Origin: Prevotella sp.
GTDB lineage: Bacteria; Bacteroidota; Bacteroidia; Bacteroidales; Bacteroidaceae
NCBI GenBank assembly: GCA_016291495.1
Contig: JAEEXI010000015.1
Location: 1 to 64,000 of the forward strand
DNA: 64,000 bases
Reading direction: 5' to 3'
Shown: piece by piece, positions 7,325 to 15,399 of the stretch
Layout of the letters: the number at the start of each line of letters is the position of its first letter
Position numbering within the stretch: position 1 is the first letter of the stretch
The notes under the pieces: model-generated
Told to the model about the DNA's origin: nothing
Database searches by the model: none
Seen by the model: the letters and a program-made list of their open reading frames with translations, nothing else
Made by a program: the position numbers and the translations under genes

Positions 7325-8515
7325 ATGAAAATCCTTGTTTTGAATTGCGGTTCATCGTCTATCAAGTACGCACTGTACAACATGGACGACAAGAGTGTGA
7401 TGACCAGTGGTGGCGCTGAGCGCGTAGGCTTGGACGGTGCCTTTGTGAAGGTGAAACTGGCCAATGGTGAGAAGAAGCAGATTATGCACGACATCCCTGA
7501 GCATACTGAGGGTGTGAAGTTCATCTTCTCATTGCTCACCGATCCTGAGATTGGTGTCATCAAGAGTCTCGATGAGATTGACGCCGTAGGTCACCGTATG
7601 GTGCATGGTGGCGAGAAGTTCAATAAGTCGGTAGTGCTGACCGACGAGGTGCTGAAAGAGTTCGAGAAGTGCTCCGACCTTGCTCCGCTGCACAACCCCG
7701 CTAACCTGAAGGGTGTGAATGCCGTGAAGGAACTGATGCCTGGTCTGCCTCAGGTAGGTGTGTTCGATACCGCCTTCCACCAGACCATGCCTCCCAAGGC
7801 CTTTATGTATGCCATCCCTTACGAGCTCTACGAGAAGTACGGCATCCGTCGCTATGGTTTCCACGGAACTAGCCATCGTTATGTATCTGCTCGTGCTTTG
7901 GAATTCCTGGGCATGAAAGCCGAGGGAACGAAGATGGTCACCTGTCACGTAGGTAATGGTGGTTCAATCGCTGCTGTCGTTGATGGCAAGTGTATCGATA
8001 CTTCTATGGGTCTGACTCCGCTGGAGGGTCTTGTCATGGGTACTCGCGCTGGTGATATCGACGGTGGTGCTGTAACATTCATCGAGAAGAAACTCGGTCT
8101 GGATGCTGACGGCATGTCGAACCTGCTTAATAAGAAGAGTGGTGTGGCTGGTCTCACTGGTGGTTCCAGCGATATGCGTGACGTAGAGCGTGCTGCCAAG
8201 AGCGGTGACGAGCGTGCTAAGCTGGCTCAGGACATGTATTTCTATCGCATCAAGAAGTACATCGGTGCTTATGCTGCCGCTATGGGTGGCCTTGACGTGG
8301 TCGTCTTCACTGCTGGTGTTGGCGAGAACCAGACCTCTATGCGTTCTGAAGTCTGCAAGAATATGGAGTTCCTGGGCATCAAGTTCGACGAGTCGAAGAA
8401 CAATGTCCGTGGCGAGGAAGCCATCATCTCTGCCGACGATTCAAAAGTCAAGGTCGTAGTCATTCCTACTGACGAGGAACTGATGATTGCCACAGACACG
8501 ATGAATCTGCTATAA
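7325..8515 (+). CDS. ackA: Acetate kinase
   Basis: AckA turns acetyl phosphate and ADP into acetate and ATP, the energy-yielding partner of Pta. The 396-residue product has the ASKHA signatures: KILVLNCGSSSIKYALY at the N-terminus, YGFHGTSHRYV, HVGNGGSIAAV, DTSMGLTPLEGLVMGTR and FTAGVGENQ. The ATG at 7325 directly after the repeat array gives the standard MKILVLNCGSSS start; an in-frame ATG six codons earlier lies inside the array. A bidirectional terminator follows. Confidence 0.97.
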   Translation: MKILVLNCGSSSIKYALYNMDDKSVMTSGGAERVGLDGAFVKVKLANGEKKQIMHDIPEHTEGVKFIFSLLTDPEIGVIKSLDEIDAVGHRMVHGGEKFNKSVVLTDEVLKEFEKCSDLAPLHNPANLKGVNAVKELMPGLPQVGVFDTAFHQTMPPKAFMYAIPYELYEKYGIRRYGFHGTSHRYVSARALEFLGMKAEGTKMVTCHVGNGGSIAAVVDGKCIDTSMGLTPLEGLVMGTRAGDIDGGAVTFIEKKLGLDADGMSNLLNKKSGVAGLTGGSSDMRDVERAAKSGDERAKLAQDMYFYRIKKYIGAYAAAMGGLDVVVFTAGVGENQTSMRSEVCKNMEFLGIKFDESKNNVRGEEAIISADDSKVKVVVIPTDEELMIATDTMNLL

Positions 8516-8532
8516 TCGTCGTCAGATAAAAA

Positions 8533-8568
8533 AAATCTCCCGCTCAGTCGAGTGGGAGATTTTTTATT
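8533..8568. terminator. Bidirectional terminator between ackA and sugar kinase
   Basis: The stem ATCTCCCGCT / AGTGGGAGAT (one G-T pair) is flanked by an A-run on the left and a T-run on the right. It can end both convergent transcripts. The stop codon of the minus-strand kinase lies in its right flank. Confidence 0.88.
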
Positions 8569-9619
8569 CTATTGTCTTGTAAAGCGTCGTTGGATTATGA
8601 CGACCTTCCATCACATCCAGTATTTCGTCTTCAGTTGATAGGTTGAAGTCACCAGGAATTGTATTTTTCAGTGCGGCAGCAGCCAGTGAGTAGTTCAGTT
8701 GCTTCTCCTTGTCATCGGGGAAGATGTTGATGGCGTGCAGCCATCCACCCATAAACGCATCGCCTACGCCAACGGGGTCTATCACATCAGGAATGTCGAT
8801 GATGGGGGCCTCCAGCAGTTGACCATCCGTCCAAAGCAGCGCAGTCAGTGTGTGATGATTAGAACTGACAATGTTACGCATACCCATCATCCAGTGTCTC
8901 ACTCGTGGGTACTGGGCATGCAGCTCATCGAACCATTCACCGTATTCCTTCATCTGCATCTGGAAATTGGAGTCGGTAGCTGTGAAGGGTGGTTGCGGAT
9001 GTTGTGAGAGCCAGTCAAACTCGATGGCATCGCCAAACATCATGTCGCAACGTGATAGCATACGGCTCAATGTCTTGCGTGGTTCAGCACCCTCGTATTG
9101 CCAGAGATTCTTGCGGTAGTTGATGTCGAAACAAACGGTGACACCCAGTTCATCTGCGATATCGAGTGCCTCAAAGGTGGCCTCAGCAGCTTGTGGAGAA
9201 ATAGCTGCTGTAATGCCCGATACATGAAAGTAGGCACAATCCTTTAGGATTTCGCGCCAAGGAATCATGCCTGGCTTCAAATCATAATAGGCAGAACCGG
9301 CACGGTCGTAGATGACCTTGGCTGCACGCATGCCGGCAGCGGGTTCAAAATAATACGTGCCGATGCGCTGACCGCCATAGAGGACCTGGCTCGTATTGAC
9401 CCCTAGCTGAGCTAGGTTCATGGCTCCTGCATGACCTACGGGTGTGTCAGGCAGTCGGGTGATATAGGTGACGTCCTCGCCTTGTGCGGCTAATGATACT
9501 GCTACGTTGGCCTCGCTGCCACCATACTTGCTGGTGAACAAGTCGCCCTGCGTCAGTCGCAGTTGTCCAGGTTTAGAGAATCTGAGTAGCAGTTCTCCAA
9601 AAGTAACTATCTTTTTCAT
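8564..9619 (-). CDS. PfkB-family sugar kinase, KdgK-like
   Basis: A 351-residue kinase of the ribokinase/PfkB family. The N-terminus KKIVTFGELLLRFS and the segment YGGSEANVAVSLA match 2-keto-3-deoxygluconate kinases, and DPVGVGDAFMGG carries the catalytic aspartate and anion hole (GVGD in place of the common GAGD). The likely role is phosphorylation of KDG from uronate degradation. Other PfkB substrates cannot be excluded, because no other uronate genes are nearby. The upstream spacer to lpxH is a heptad array. Confidence 0.85.
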   Translation of the reverse strand: MKKIVTFGELLLRFSKPGQLRLTQGDLFTSKYGGSEANVAVSLAAQGEDVTYITRLPDTPVGHAGAMNLAQLGVNTSQVLYGGQRIGTYYFEPAAGMRAAKVIYDRAGSAYYDLKPGMIPWREILKDCAYFHVSGITAAISPQAAEATFEALDIADELGVTVCFDINYRKNLWQYEGAEPRKTLSRMLSRCDMMFGDAIEFDWLSQHPQPPFTATDSNFQMQMKEYGEWFDELHAQYPRVRHWMMGMRNIVSSNHHTLTALLWTDGQLLEAPIIDIPDVIDPVGVGDAFMGGWLHAINIFPDDKEKQLNYSLAAAALKNTIPGDFNLSTEDEILDVMEGRHNPTTLYKTIE

Positions 9620-9658
9620 AACATCTTACTTCTTACATCATACATCTTACATCTCCTA
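9617..9658. repeat. 7-bp repeat array between lpxH and sugar kinase
   Basis: Six heptads related to TCTTACA (CATAACA, TCTTACT, TCTTACA, TCATACA, TCTTACA, TCTCCTA) run from the kinase start codon to the lpxH stop codon. Confidence 0.88.
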
Positions 9659-10420
9659 CGGCTGACTCTCACCTTCTACATATTCCTCCAGGAACATATG
9701 CTCACCATCGAAGACGGCATAGGTAAACTGGCTGATCCAGTCGCCTAGAATCATCAGACGGGTGTGGCGTGCCAATTTGATATCGAGTTCGATATGACGG
9801 TGTCCGAAGATGAAATAGTCGATATTCGGATGGTCCTCGATATAGTCTTTGGCGAAAAGCACTAAGTGCTCTTTGTCTTCACCCATATAGTGTACGTCGT
9901 CCGTTTCTTTATGTTTGATATAGCTGTGCTTAGCCCAAGTCAGTCCGAAACCGACACCCCAACGGGGATGCAGATTAGAGAAGAGCCATTGGCATACCTT
10001 GTTGTGGAAGAGGAAACGGATGAACTTAAACGACTTGTCGGGGTCGCCCATCCCGTCGCCGTGTGCAAGGAAGAACTCCTTACCGTAAATCTCTGTGGTC
10101 TCTTCTTTCTTGTGTAGGATGACACCACACTCTTTCTCTAGATAGTCATATGCCCAGATATCGTGATTACCTGTGAAGAAATGTACTTCCACCCCCATAT
10201 CGGTGAGTTCTGACAACTTACCGAGGAAACGGGTGAAACCCTTAGGAATCACATGTTTGTATTCATACCAGAAATCGAACATGTCTCCCAACAGATAGAT
10301 GGCTGCTGCTTTCTCCTTGATGGAGTCGAGGAAGCGTACTAACCGTCGCTCCTGCATCCGCTGATGGGGGATGGCAAGTGACCCAAGGTGGGCATCGGAA
10401 AGGAAATAGACGTTCTTCAT
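9656..10420 (-). CDS. lpxH: UDP-2,3-diacylglucosamine diphosphatase
   Basis: LpxH hydrolyses UDP-2,3-diacylglucosamine to lipid X in lipid A synthesis, at the inner face of the membrane. The 254-residue product has the metallophosphoesterase blocks SDAHLG (residues 7-12), LGDMFDFW, GNHD, HGDG and GHRH, which bind the two metal ions. The length fits the Bacteroidota LpxH-type family. It lies between sufT and the sugar kinase on the minus strand, each separated by a heptad array. Confidence 0.9.
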   Translation of the reverse strand: MKNVYFLSDAHLGSLAIPHQRMQERRLVRFLDSIKEKAAAIYLLGDMFDFWYEYKHVIPKGFTRFLGKLSELTDMGVEVHFFTGNHDIWAYDYLEKECGVILHKKEETTEIYGKEFFLAHGDGMGDPDKSFKFIRFLFHNKVCQWLFSNLHPRWGVGFGLTWAKHSYIKHKETDDVHYMGEDKEHLVLFAKDYIEDHPNIDYFIFGHRHIELDIKLARHTRLMILGDWISQFTYAVFDGEHMFLEEYVEGESQP

Positions 10421-10455
10421 ACAATAACCAATAACCGTTAACCAATAACCGTTTA
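10421..10455. repeat. 7-bp repeat array between sufT and lpxH
   Basis: Five heptads (ACAATAA, CCAATAA, CCGTTAA, CCAATAA, CCGTTTA) fill the gap from the lpxH start to the sufT stop codon, which lies in the last unit. Confidence 0.9.
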
Positions 10456-10773
10456 GTCAAAGCCTAGTTCGACTCTGGCTTCCTCGCTCATCATACTCTG
10501 GTCCCATGCTGGCTCGAAGACCAGATTGACATTCGCTCCCTTGATTCCGTCGACACTCTCAACCTTCGTGCGTACATCTTCTAATATAAAGTCGGCAGCG
10601 GGGCAGTTAGGTGCCGTAAAGGTCATGTCGATATCAACGGAAGCGTCCTCTTGTACATCAATCTTATAGATCATGCCAAGGTCATAGATGTTAACAGGAA
10701 TCTCTGGGTCATAGACGGTCTTCAACACATCTACAATCCGTTCTTCCAGTTTTGTTTTCTCTTCTTGTGTCAT
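10453..10773 (-). CDS. sufT: MIP18/DUF59 family Fe-S assembly protein
   Basis: A 106-residue protein of the DUF59/MIP18 family. YDPEIPVNIYDLGMIY is the family hallmark and PNCPAADFI carries the conserved cysteine. Such proteins assist iron-sulfur cluster delivery in the SUF pathway, and many Bacteroidota genomes annotate this form as SufT-like. No other suf genes are in the window. The ATG is only 8 nt after a TATCTTTG box, which predicts a leaderless mRNA. Confidence 0.85.
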   Translation of the reverse strand: MTQEEKTKLEERIVDVLKTVYDPEIPVNIYDLGMIYKIDVQEDASVDIDMTFTAPNCPAADFILEDVRTKVESVDGIKGANVNLVFEPAWDQSMMSEEARVELGFD

Positions 10774-10781
10774 AGCAACTG

Positions 10782-10789
10782 CAAAGATA
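10782..10789 (-). promoter_or_regulatory. -7 promoter box for sufT, likely leaderless
   Basis: The minus strand reads TATCTTTG followed by 8 nt and then the sufT ATG, the same arrangement as folP. Confidence 0.65.
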
Positions 10790-10795
10790 CAAAAT

Positions 10796-10837
10796 AATTC
10801 TTAACTATGCACCATTAACGAAGAACTATTAACTATT
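10796..10837. repeat. 7-bp repeat array downstream of the P-type ATPase
   Basis: Six heptads (AATTCTT, AACTATG, CACCATT, AACGAAG, AACTATT, AACTATT) lie between the sufT promoter and the ATPase stop codon and include that stop. Confidence 0.8.
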
Positions 10838-12809
10838 TTAATGCCCTCATGGCATTCAGCACTGCCAGTACGGTGACGCCGACATCGGCGAAAACGGCCA
10901 TCCACATTGTGGCGAGACCGAAGGTGGCCAGGATGAGTACGGCGACTTTGACGCCGATGGCAAACCATACGTTCTGGCGGGCAATAGCCAGGGTGCGGCG
11001 TGCAATACGGATGGCAAGGGCAATCTTCGAGGGGTGATCGTCCATCAAGACGACATCGGCAGCCTCGATAGCGGCATCACTACCTAATCCACCCATCGCT
11101 ATTCCTATATCGGCCCGTGCGAGGACAGGAGCATCGTTGATGCCGTCTCCGACGAAAGCGGTAGCATTATCTTTTTTCCTTATTTCGTTATTACGTGATA
11201 ACGTTATATCGTTATTCCGTAAATCTTCAAAGAATTTTACTTTGTTTGCAGGGAGGAGCTCGGTGTGGTATTCGTCTAACATTAGTTGTTGGGCAACATA
11301 CGCTCCCACTTCCTTGCGGTCGCCAGTGAGCATGACGGTTTTCTTGACTCCCAATTGCTTGAGTTGCTGGATAGCTTCAGCACTGTCTTCTTTGATCTTG
11401 TCGTTGATGACGATATGACCAGCATATATTCCATCGATGGCAACATGGATGATAGTGCCTACGTGATGACAGTCGTGCCATTTAGCTCCAATAGCATCCA
11501 TCATCTTTGTGTTACCCACACAGACGACTTTTCCTTCAACCTTTGCGCGGATACCCTGTCCGGCAATTTCTTCTGCATCAGTAATTTGACAACCGTCTGT
11601 CGCCTCGTCAGGAAAGGCATCACGCAGGGCGGCTCCAATGGGGTGAGTGGAAAAATGTTCCACGTGGGCTGCGAGATGTAAAAGCTGGTGCTCATTACAG
11701 GTGTCGGGATGGATGGCTTCTACGGCAAACAGTCCGTGGGTCAGCGTACCTGTCTTGTCGAAGACAACGGTATCAACTTTGGCCAATACATCCATATAGT
11801 TTGCCCCTTTGATGAGGATTCCCTTTCTGGAGGCTCCCCCAATCCCTCCAAAGAAGGTGAGAGGAACACTGATGACCAGTGCGCAAGGACAACTGACGAC
11901 TAAAAACATCAATGCCCTATATAGCCAGGTTACAAAACTGCCTCCAAAAAGTGTGGGGAGAATGGCAATGGCGATAGCGGCACAGACAACGATAGGCGTA
12001 TAAATACGGGCAAATCGGGTGATGAACGTCTCGCTCTGTGACTTGTGTTCAGTGGCATGTTCTACCAGTTCAATGATTTTAGAGGCAGTACTTTCTCCAA
12101 ACGACTTGGTGGTACGTACCTTAATGACTCCAGAAAGGTTGACGCAACCAGAAATAACTTCGTCTCCGGACGTGATGTCTCTGGGGACGCTTTCACCTGT
12201 TAGTGCAGCTGTGTTGAGGGCAGAGGTCCCTTCGATGACGACACCGTCCAACGGTATTTTCTCTCCTGGACGGATGATGATGATGGAACCGACCTCCACC
12301 TGGTCTGGCGAAACATCTCTTACCTCTTCCGTCTTACCTCTTGCCTCTACATGGGCCACGTCGGGACGGATGTCCATGAGGTGGGCAATGCTCTCTCGAC
12401 TTTTCCCCTCTGCATAGCCCTCGAAAAGTTCTCCTACTTGGAAGAACAGCATGACGAAGACGGCTTCAGGAAATTGAGTCTCTGCACCAGGAAGGAATCC
12501 GATGCAGAGGGCCCCGATAGTAGCCACCGACATTAGGAAATGCTCGTTGAAAGCATCACCGTGGGCAATTCCCTCTGCGGCTTCTTTCAGTGTGTCGTAG
12601 CCTATAACCAGGTAGGGGACGAGGTAGACGAGTAGGAGTTGCCAGGTCGGTAACTGGAACTTGTGTTCGATGACGACAGCTAGTATCAATAGGTTGATGC
12701 TGGCAAAAATCAGTCCTAACTGATGTTTCAATCCGTCATGATGATGTTCATGATGATGTTCGTGCTCGTTGGCACAGCATTTGTCGTGATGATGATGTTC
12801 GTGTGACAT
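10833..12809 (-). CDS. Heavy-metal exporting P1B-type ATPase (Zn/Cd class)
   Basis: A 658-residue metal pump that exports divalent soft metals across the inner membrane. It has no HMA domain. Instead the first ~25 residues form a histidine-rich tail with a CC pair. Key motifs are TGES in the actuator domain, the SCPCALVIS transmembrane metal site, DKTGTLTHG phosphorylation site, STHPIGAAL and GDGINDAP. CPC with a His-rich tail suggests Zn/Cd/Co rather than copper. Two in-frame heptad arrays encode part of the actuator linker and a segment before GDGIND. Two palindromes upstream probably bind a metal sensor. Confidence 0.93.
   Translation of the reverse strand: MSHEHHHHDKCCANEHEHHHEHHHDGLKHQLGLIFASINLLILAVVIEHKFQLPTWQLLLVYLVPYLVIGYDTLKEAAEGIAHGDAFNEHFLMSVATIGALCIGFLPGAETQFPEAVFVMLFFQVGELFEGYAEGKSRESIAHLMDIRPDVAHVEARGKTEEVRDVSPDQVEVGSIIIIRPGEKIPLDGVVIEGTSALNTAALTGESVPRDITSGDEVISGCVNLSGVIKVRTTKSFGESTASKIIELVEHATEHKSQSETFITRFARIYTPIVVCAAIAIAILPTLFGGSFVTWLYRALMFLVVSCPCALVISVPLTFFGGIGGASRKGILIKGANYMDVLAKVDTVVFDKTGTLTHGLFAVEAIHPDTCNEHQLLHLAAHVEHFSTHPIGAALRDAFPDEATDGCQITDAEEIAGQGIRAKVEGKVVCVGNTKMMDAIGAKWHDCHHVGTIIHVAIDGIYAGHIVINDKIKEDSAEAIQQLKQLGVKKTVMLTGDRKEVGAYVAQQLMLDEYHTELLPANKVKFFEDLRNNDITLSRNNEIRKKDNATAFVGDGINDAPVLARADIGIAMGGLGSDAAIEAADVVLMDDHPSKIALAIRIARRTLAIARQNVWFAIGVKVAVLILATFGLATMWMAVFADVGVTVLAVLNAMRALK
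11185..11219. repeat. 7-bp repeat array inside the P-type ATPase (P-domain)
   Basis: Five degenerate heptads related to TCGTTAT/TAACGTT lie in frame and encode the RNNDITLSRNNEIRKK region just before AFVGDGINDAP. Related words occur at the ends of rluD and argD. Confidence 0.7.
12317..12351. repeat. 7-bp repeat array inside the P-type ATPase (actuator)
   Basis: Five heptads related to CTCTTAC (CTCTTAC, CTCTTCC, GTCTTAC, CTCTTGC, CTCTACA) are in frame and encode the VEARGKTEEVRD segment of the actuator-domain linker. Confidence 0.75.
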
Positions 12810-12839
12810 ACCTTTTCAGTTTTAATGATTTTCTGACTG

Positions 12840-12847
12840 CAAAGGTA
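12840..12847 (-). promoter_or_regulatory. -7 promoter box for the P-type ATPase
   Basis: The minus strand reads TACCTTTG, 30 nt before the ATPase ATG. The first operator palindrome covers the region where the -33 element should lie. Confidence 0.7.
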
Positions 12848-12858
12848 TGGAAAGAGTT

Positions 12859-12912
12859 TTGCAACCTGGTTGCAACTGCGGAAAAAGTGTCGTTTTCTGC
12901 AACTGGGTTGCA
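12859..12912. promoter_or_regulatory. Two palindromic operators, TGCAAC-N3-GTTGCA
   Basis: Two copies of TGCAAC-N3-GTTGCA lie at 12860-12874 (extended to TTGCAACCTGGTTGCAA at 12859-12875) and 12898-12912, centres 38 bp apart. They lie between radC and the metal ATPase. The first overlaps the -33 region of the ATPase promoter, so binding would block transcription. The form resembles operators of Fur/Zur-type or other metal sensors. No regulator gene is adjacent. Confidence 0.7.
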
Positions 12913-12917
12913 AAACG

Positions 12918-13604
12918 CTAAAGCCGTCCTTCCTCGTGATAACTGTAGTAATTCCCGTCAGTCACAATGACATGGTCGAGAAAATGGATGCGCATCACTT
13001 CACAAGCCTTCTTGATGGTCTCTGTCAGATGGTCGTCCTGTTCGCTGGGATGAAGACTTCCAGAAGGGTGGTTATGACAGACGCCAAGAATGGTGGCGTT
13101 GGCAAGGAGTACTTCGCGCAGGATAATGCGGATGTCAACAGCCACCTCGGTGATGCCACCATGTGAGATACGCAGTTTTTTGATGAGTTTGTAATTCTGG
13201 TTCATCAACAATATCCAGAACTCCTCCACATCAAGGTCTTGCATGACAGGATGCATGTGGTTGTAGATACGTGTCGCTGTACTACACTCCGGACGCTCCT
13301 CCGCCGTTTCCATTTGTCGCCGCTTACCTAACTCACAGGCGGCAAGGATGGTGATGGCTTTTGCCTCTCCGATTCCGTTGTATTCACAGAGTTCTCGAAG
13401 AGTCATCTTCCCTAAGGTGTTCAGGTTGTTGTTACAGTCGCTAAGTATTCGTTTCATCAGGTCGACGGCACTCTCCTTGGTGCTGCCTGAACCGATGAGG
13501 ATGGCTAACAACTCTGCATCCGATAGCGCTTGGGGACCAAGAGCCATCATTTTCTCGCGAGGTCTGTCCTCTTCTGCCCACTGGTTGATGTTGAGTTTCT
13601 CCAT
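12918..13604 (-). CDS. radC: RadC family JAB-domain protein
   Basis: A 228-residue RadC homologue. It has the N-terminal helix-hairpin-helix part (WAEEDRPREKMMALG, NGIGEAKAITI) and a C-terminal JAB/MPN domain with the metal motif HNHPSGSLHPSEQD. The biochemical function of RadC is unsettled and a DNA repair role is disputed. The ATG at 13604 overlaps the glycosyltransferase stop by one base (TGATG). A GTG one codon earlier is also possible, but the ATG gives the usual MEKLNI start. Confidence 0.93.
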   Translation of the reverse strand: MEKLNINQWAEEDRPREKMMALGPQALSDAELLAILIGSGSTKESAVDLMKRILSDCNNNLNTLGKMTLRELCEYNGIGEAKAITILAACELGKRRQMETAEERPECSTATRIYNHMHPVMQDLDVEEFWILLMNQNYKLIKKLRISHGGITEVAVDIRIILREVLLANATILGVCHNHPSGSLHPSEQDDHLTETIKKACEVMRIHFLDHVIVTDGNYYSYHEEGRL

Positions 13605-14653
13605 CACTTATAGAAGTTCTTTTCGAAGGCAGTAAACTCGTCTTTCCCCAGCACGCAACGTTTCCACCAGCTTTCCAGAAAACCGAAACCATAGCCCATT
13701 AGTTGGACAAAGGCGGCAGGGACACTGAGCAAACCGACTTTCAGACTTTTGTTCTGAATGGTTGAGTCAATGAGGATGATGAGGCTATATAATAAAATAG
13801 GTAACCAAGGAGCGAAACACATCCAATAGAATTGGTCGCGGTCGACGTAGTGCATGAGGGCACGTCCAACAGCGGATATGAGGATAAGTCCGATGACTCC
13901 CACTGTAAATACTGTTGGCAACAGATGGACGAGTTTCATGGTGCCAGGATGGCGCTTCTCTAAGTTAATACGGGCAATACCGCTGTTGTAGACCTGCCGG
14001 AAGAATTTGCGGAAATCCGTACGCCGTTTGTGCCATACCCATGCTTCAGGGAATAGTTGGGGCTGATAACCTGCCTCTACGATGCGATAGCTGAAATCGA
14101 CGTCTTCTCCGAACCGCATCTTTGAAAAACCGCCTAATTGCAGGTAGATATCCCTGCGGATACCCATATTAAAAGAACGGGGATAGAACTTGTCGAGTTT
14201 CTTCTTGCCGCCACGGATACCACCTGTGGTGAAGAAAGAAGTCATGGAATAGCTGATGGCTTTTTGGACAGGTGTGAATGACGGATGAGCGGCATCAGGA
14301 CCGCCAAAGGCTTCGCAAGGAAGTGAAGAGTGAAAAGTGAAAAGTGAAGAATTTACTGCCGTCAAATAATTAGGTGGCAGGACGACATCGGAGTCGAGGA
14401 TGATGACATACTCGCCTTTGGCACGCTCCACACCATAGTTACGACTTTGTCCGGGACCGCTATTGTCCTTATAGTAATAATGCAAATCAAGGATGTCTGC
14501 GTATTTATCGCAAACATCCTTGCATGGTTTCTGTGATCCGTCCTCAACAATCACCACCTCAAAGTCCTTAAGCGTTTGGGAGCAAAGGCTCTCAAGCAAC
14601 TCGTCCACTTCGTCAGGACGATTGAAGACTGGAACGATAATTGAATACTTCAA
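13604..14653 (-). CDS. Glycosyltransferase family 2, membrane-attached
   Basis: A 349-residue GT-A fold transferase: YSIIVPVFNRPDEVDELL at the N-terminus, the metal-binding LDSDV, GEDVDFSYR, then about three C-terminal membrane helices. The acceptor and product are unknown. The start is TTG at 14651-14653, inside a heptad array; an in-frame TGA just upstream excludes an ATG start. A second heptad array lies in frame and encodes NSSLFTFHSSLP after the LDSDVVLPPNYL motif. The gene is coupled to radC by overlapping stop and start. Confidence 0.88.
   Translation of the reverse strand: MKYSIIVPVFNRPDEVDELLESLCSQTLKDFEVVIVEDGSQKPCKDVCDKYADILDLHYYYKDNSGPGQSRNYGVERAKGEYVIILDSDVVLPPNYLTAVNSSLFTFHSSLPCEAFGGPDAAHPSFTPVQKAISYSMTSFFTTGGIRGGKKKLDKFYPRSFNMGIRRDIYLQLGGFSKMRFGEDVDFSYRIVEAGYQPQLFPEAWVWHKRRTDFRKFFRQVYNSGIARINLEKRHPGTMKLVHLLPTVFTVGVIGLILISAVGRALMHYVDRDQFYWMCFAPWLPILLYSLIILIDSTIQNKSLKVGLLSVPAAFVQLMGYGFGFLESWWKRCVLGKDEFTAFEKNFYK
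14319..14353. repeat. 7-bp repeat array inside the glycosyltransferase gene
   Basis: Five heptads (GGAAGTG, AAGAGTG, AAAAGTG, AAAAGTG, AAGAATT) are in frame and encode NSSLFTFHSSLP. The same words form the spacer after ddl at 18585. Confidence 0.85.
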
Positions 14654-14677
14654 TTGTCAATGATCAATTGTCAATTA
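14650..14677. repeat. 7-bp repeat array between efp and glycosyltransferase
   Basis: Four heptads (TCAATTG, TCAATGA, TCAATTG, TCAATTA) fill most of the spacer after efp and supply the TTG start codon of the glycosyltransferase. Confidence 0.87.
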
Positions 14678-14692
14678 GGGCAAAGCCCGCAA

Positions 14693-15259
14693 TTACTCCT
14701 TGGCGCGAGCCAGGTAAGAACCGTCGCGGGTGTCAACCTGAATCAAGTCGCCCTCGTTGATGAACAGAGGAACGCGAACCTCAACACCAGTCTCCAGTGT
14801 AGCGGGCTTCAGCGTGTTGGTAGCGGTGTCACCCTTGATACCAGGCTCAGAATGAGTAACGCGAAGAATGGTCTTCACGGGCATCTCAGCATAGAGGATA
14901 GTACCATCGGTCGTGTCGCTGACAACAGAAACGACGTCGCCTTCCTTCATGTACTCATGACCGATAACGAGGTCATTGGCGATGGGAATCTGCTCGAAAG
15001 TCTCCTGGTTCATGAAGATACGACCTTCCTGATCCTCATAGAGATACTGGTAGTCACGGTGCTCAATGACAACATCCTCCAGTTTTTCACCGATGTTGTA
15101 GCGGCGCTCCAGCACACGACCGTCAGTAACGTTCTTCATCTTGATGTTCATGATGGTGTTGCCCTTTCCTGGCTTACGGTGCTGGAAATCAATGCAAACC
15201 CAAATGGCACCGTCCATGCGAATGGCGGTTCCCTTCTTAATGTCTTGTGAGTTAATCAT
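14693..15259 (-). CDS. efp: Translation elongation factor P
   Basis: EF-P relieves ribosome stalling at polyproline. The 188-residue product has the KOW-like N-terminal domain with the exposed loop HRKPGKGN, whose lysine in PGKG is the site modified in species that modify EF-P, then two OB domains with the C-terminal GVEVRVPLFINEGDLIQVDTRDGSYLAR signature region. No modification enzyme is encoded nearby. efp and rpmH are transcribed divergently. Confidence 0.97.
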   Translation of the reverse strand: MINSQDIKKGTAIRMDGAIWVCIDFQHRKPGKGNTIMNIKMKNVTDGRVLERRYNIGEKLEDVVIEHRDYQYLYEDQEGRIFMNQETFEQIPIANDLVIGHEYMKEGDVVSVVSDTTDGTILYAEMPVKTILRVTHSEPGIKGDTATNTLKPATLETGVEVRVPLFINEGDLIQVDTRDGSYLARAKE

Positions 15260-15301
15260 AAAAAATAGCTATTTTAATATGTAATTGTTCTTTTTGCGCT
15301 G

Positions 15302-15309
15302 CAAAGTTA
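15302..15309 (-). promoter_or_regulatory. -7 promoter box for efp
   Basis: The minus strand reads TAACTTTG, 42 nt before the efp ATG. Confidence 0.6.
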
Positions 15310-15360
15310 CTACAAATAAATTAAAAATTAAAAAATAGAGATGAAAAATTGACGTAAAAC

Positions 15361-15391
15361 TTGCACGATTGGAATTAATTATGTAATTTTG
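15361..15391 (+). promoter_or_regulatory. rpmH promoter (-33 TTG, -7 TAATTTTG)
   Basis: TTG at 15361 and TAATTTTG at 15384-15391 are separated by 20 bp, a good match to the Bacteroidota consensus. It predicts a leader of about 125 nt before rpmH. Confidence 0.75.
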
Positions 15392-15399
15392 CACCCCGA

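Noticed and set aside
6663..7355. 230-codon frame on the minus strand
   Set aside because: It is a shadow of pta, caused by that gene's biased codon use.
11828..11862. CCTCC/GGAGG-rich patch in the P-type ATPase, like the argC palindrome
   Set aside because: It encodes FFGGIGGASRKGILIKG, a conserved segment of this ATPase family, so the sequence is explained by protein constraint.
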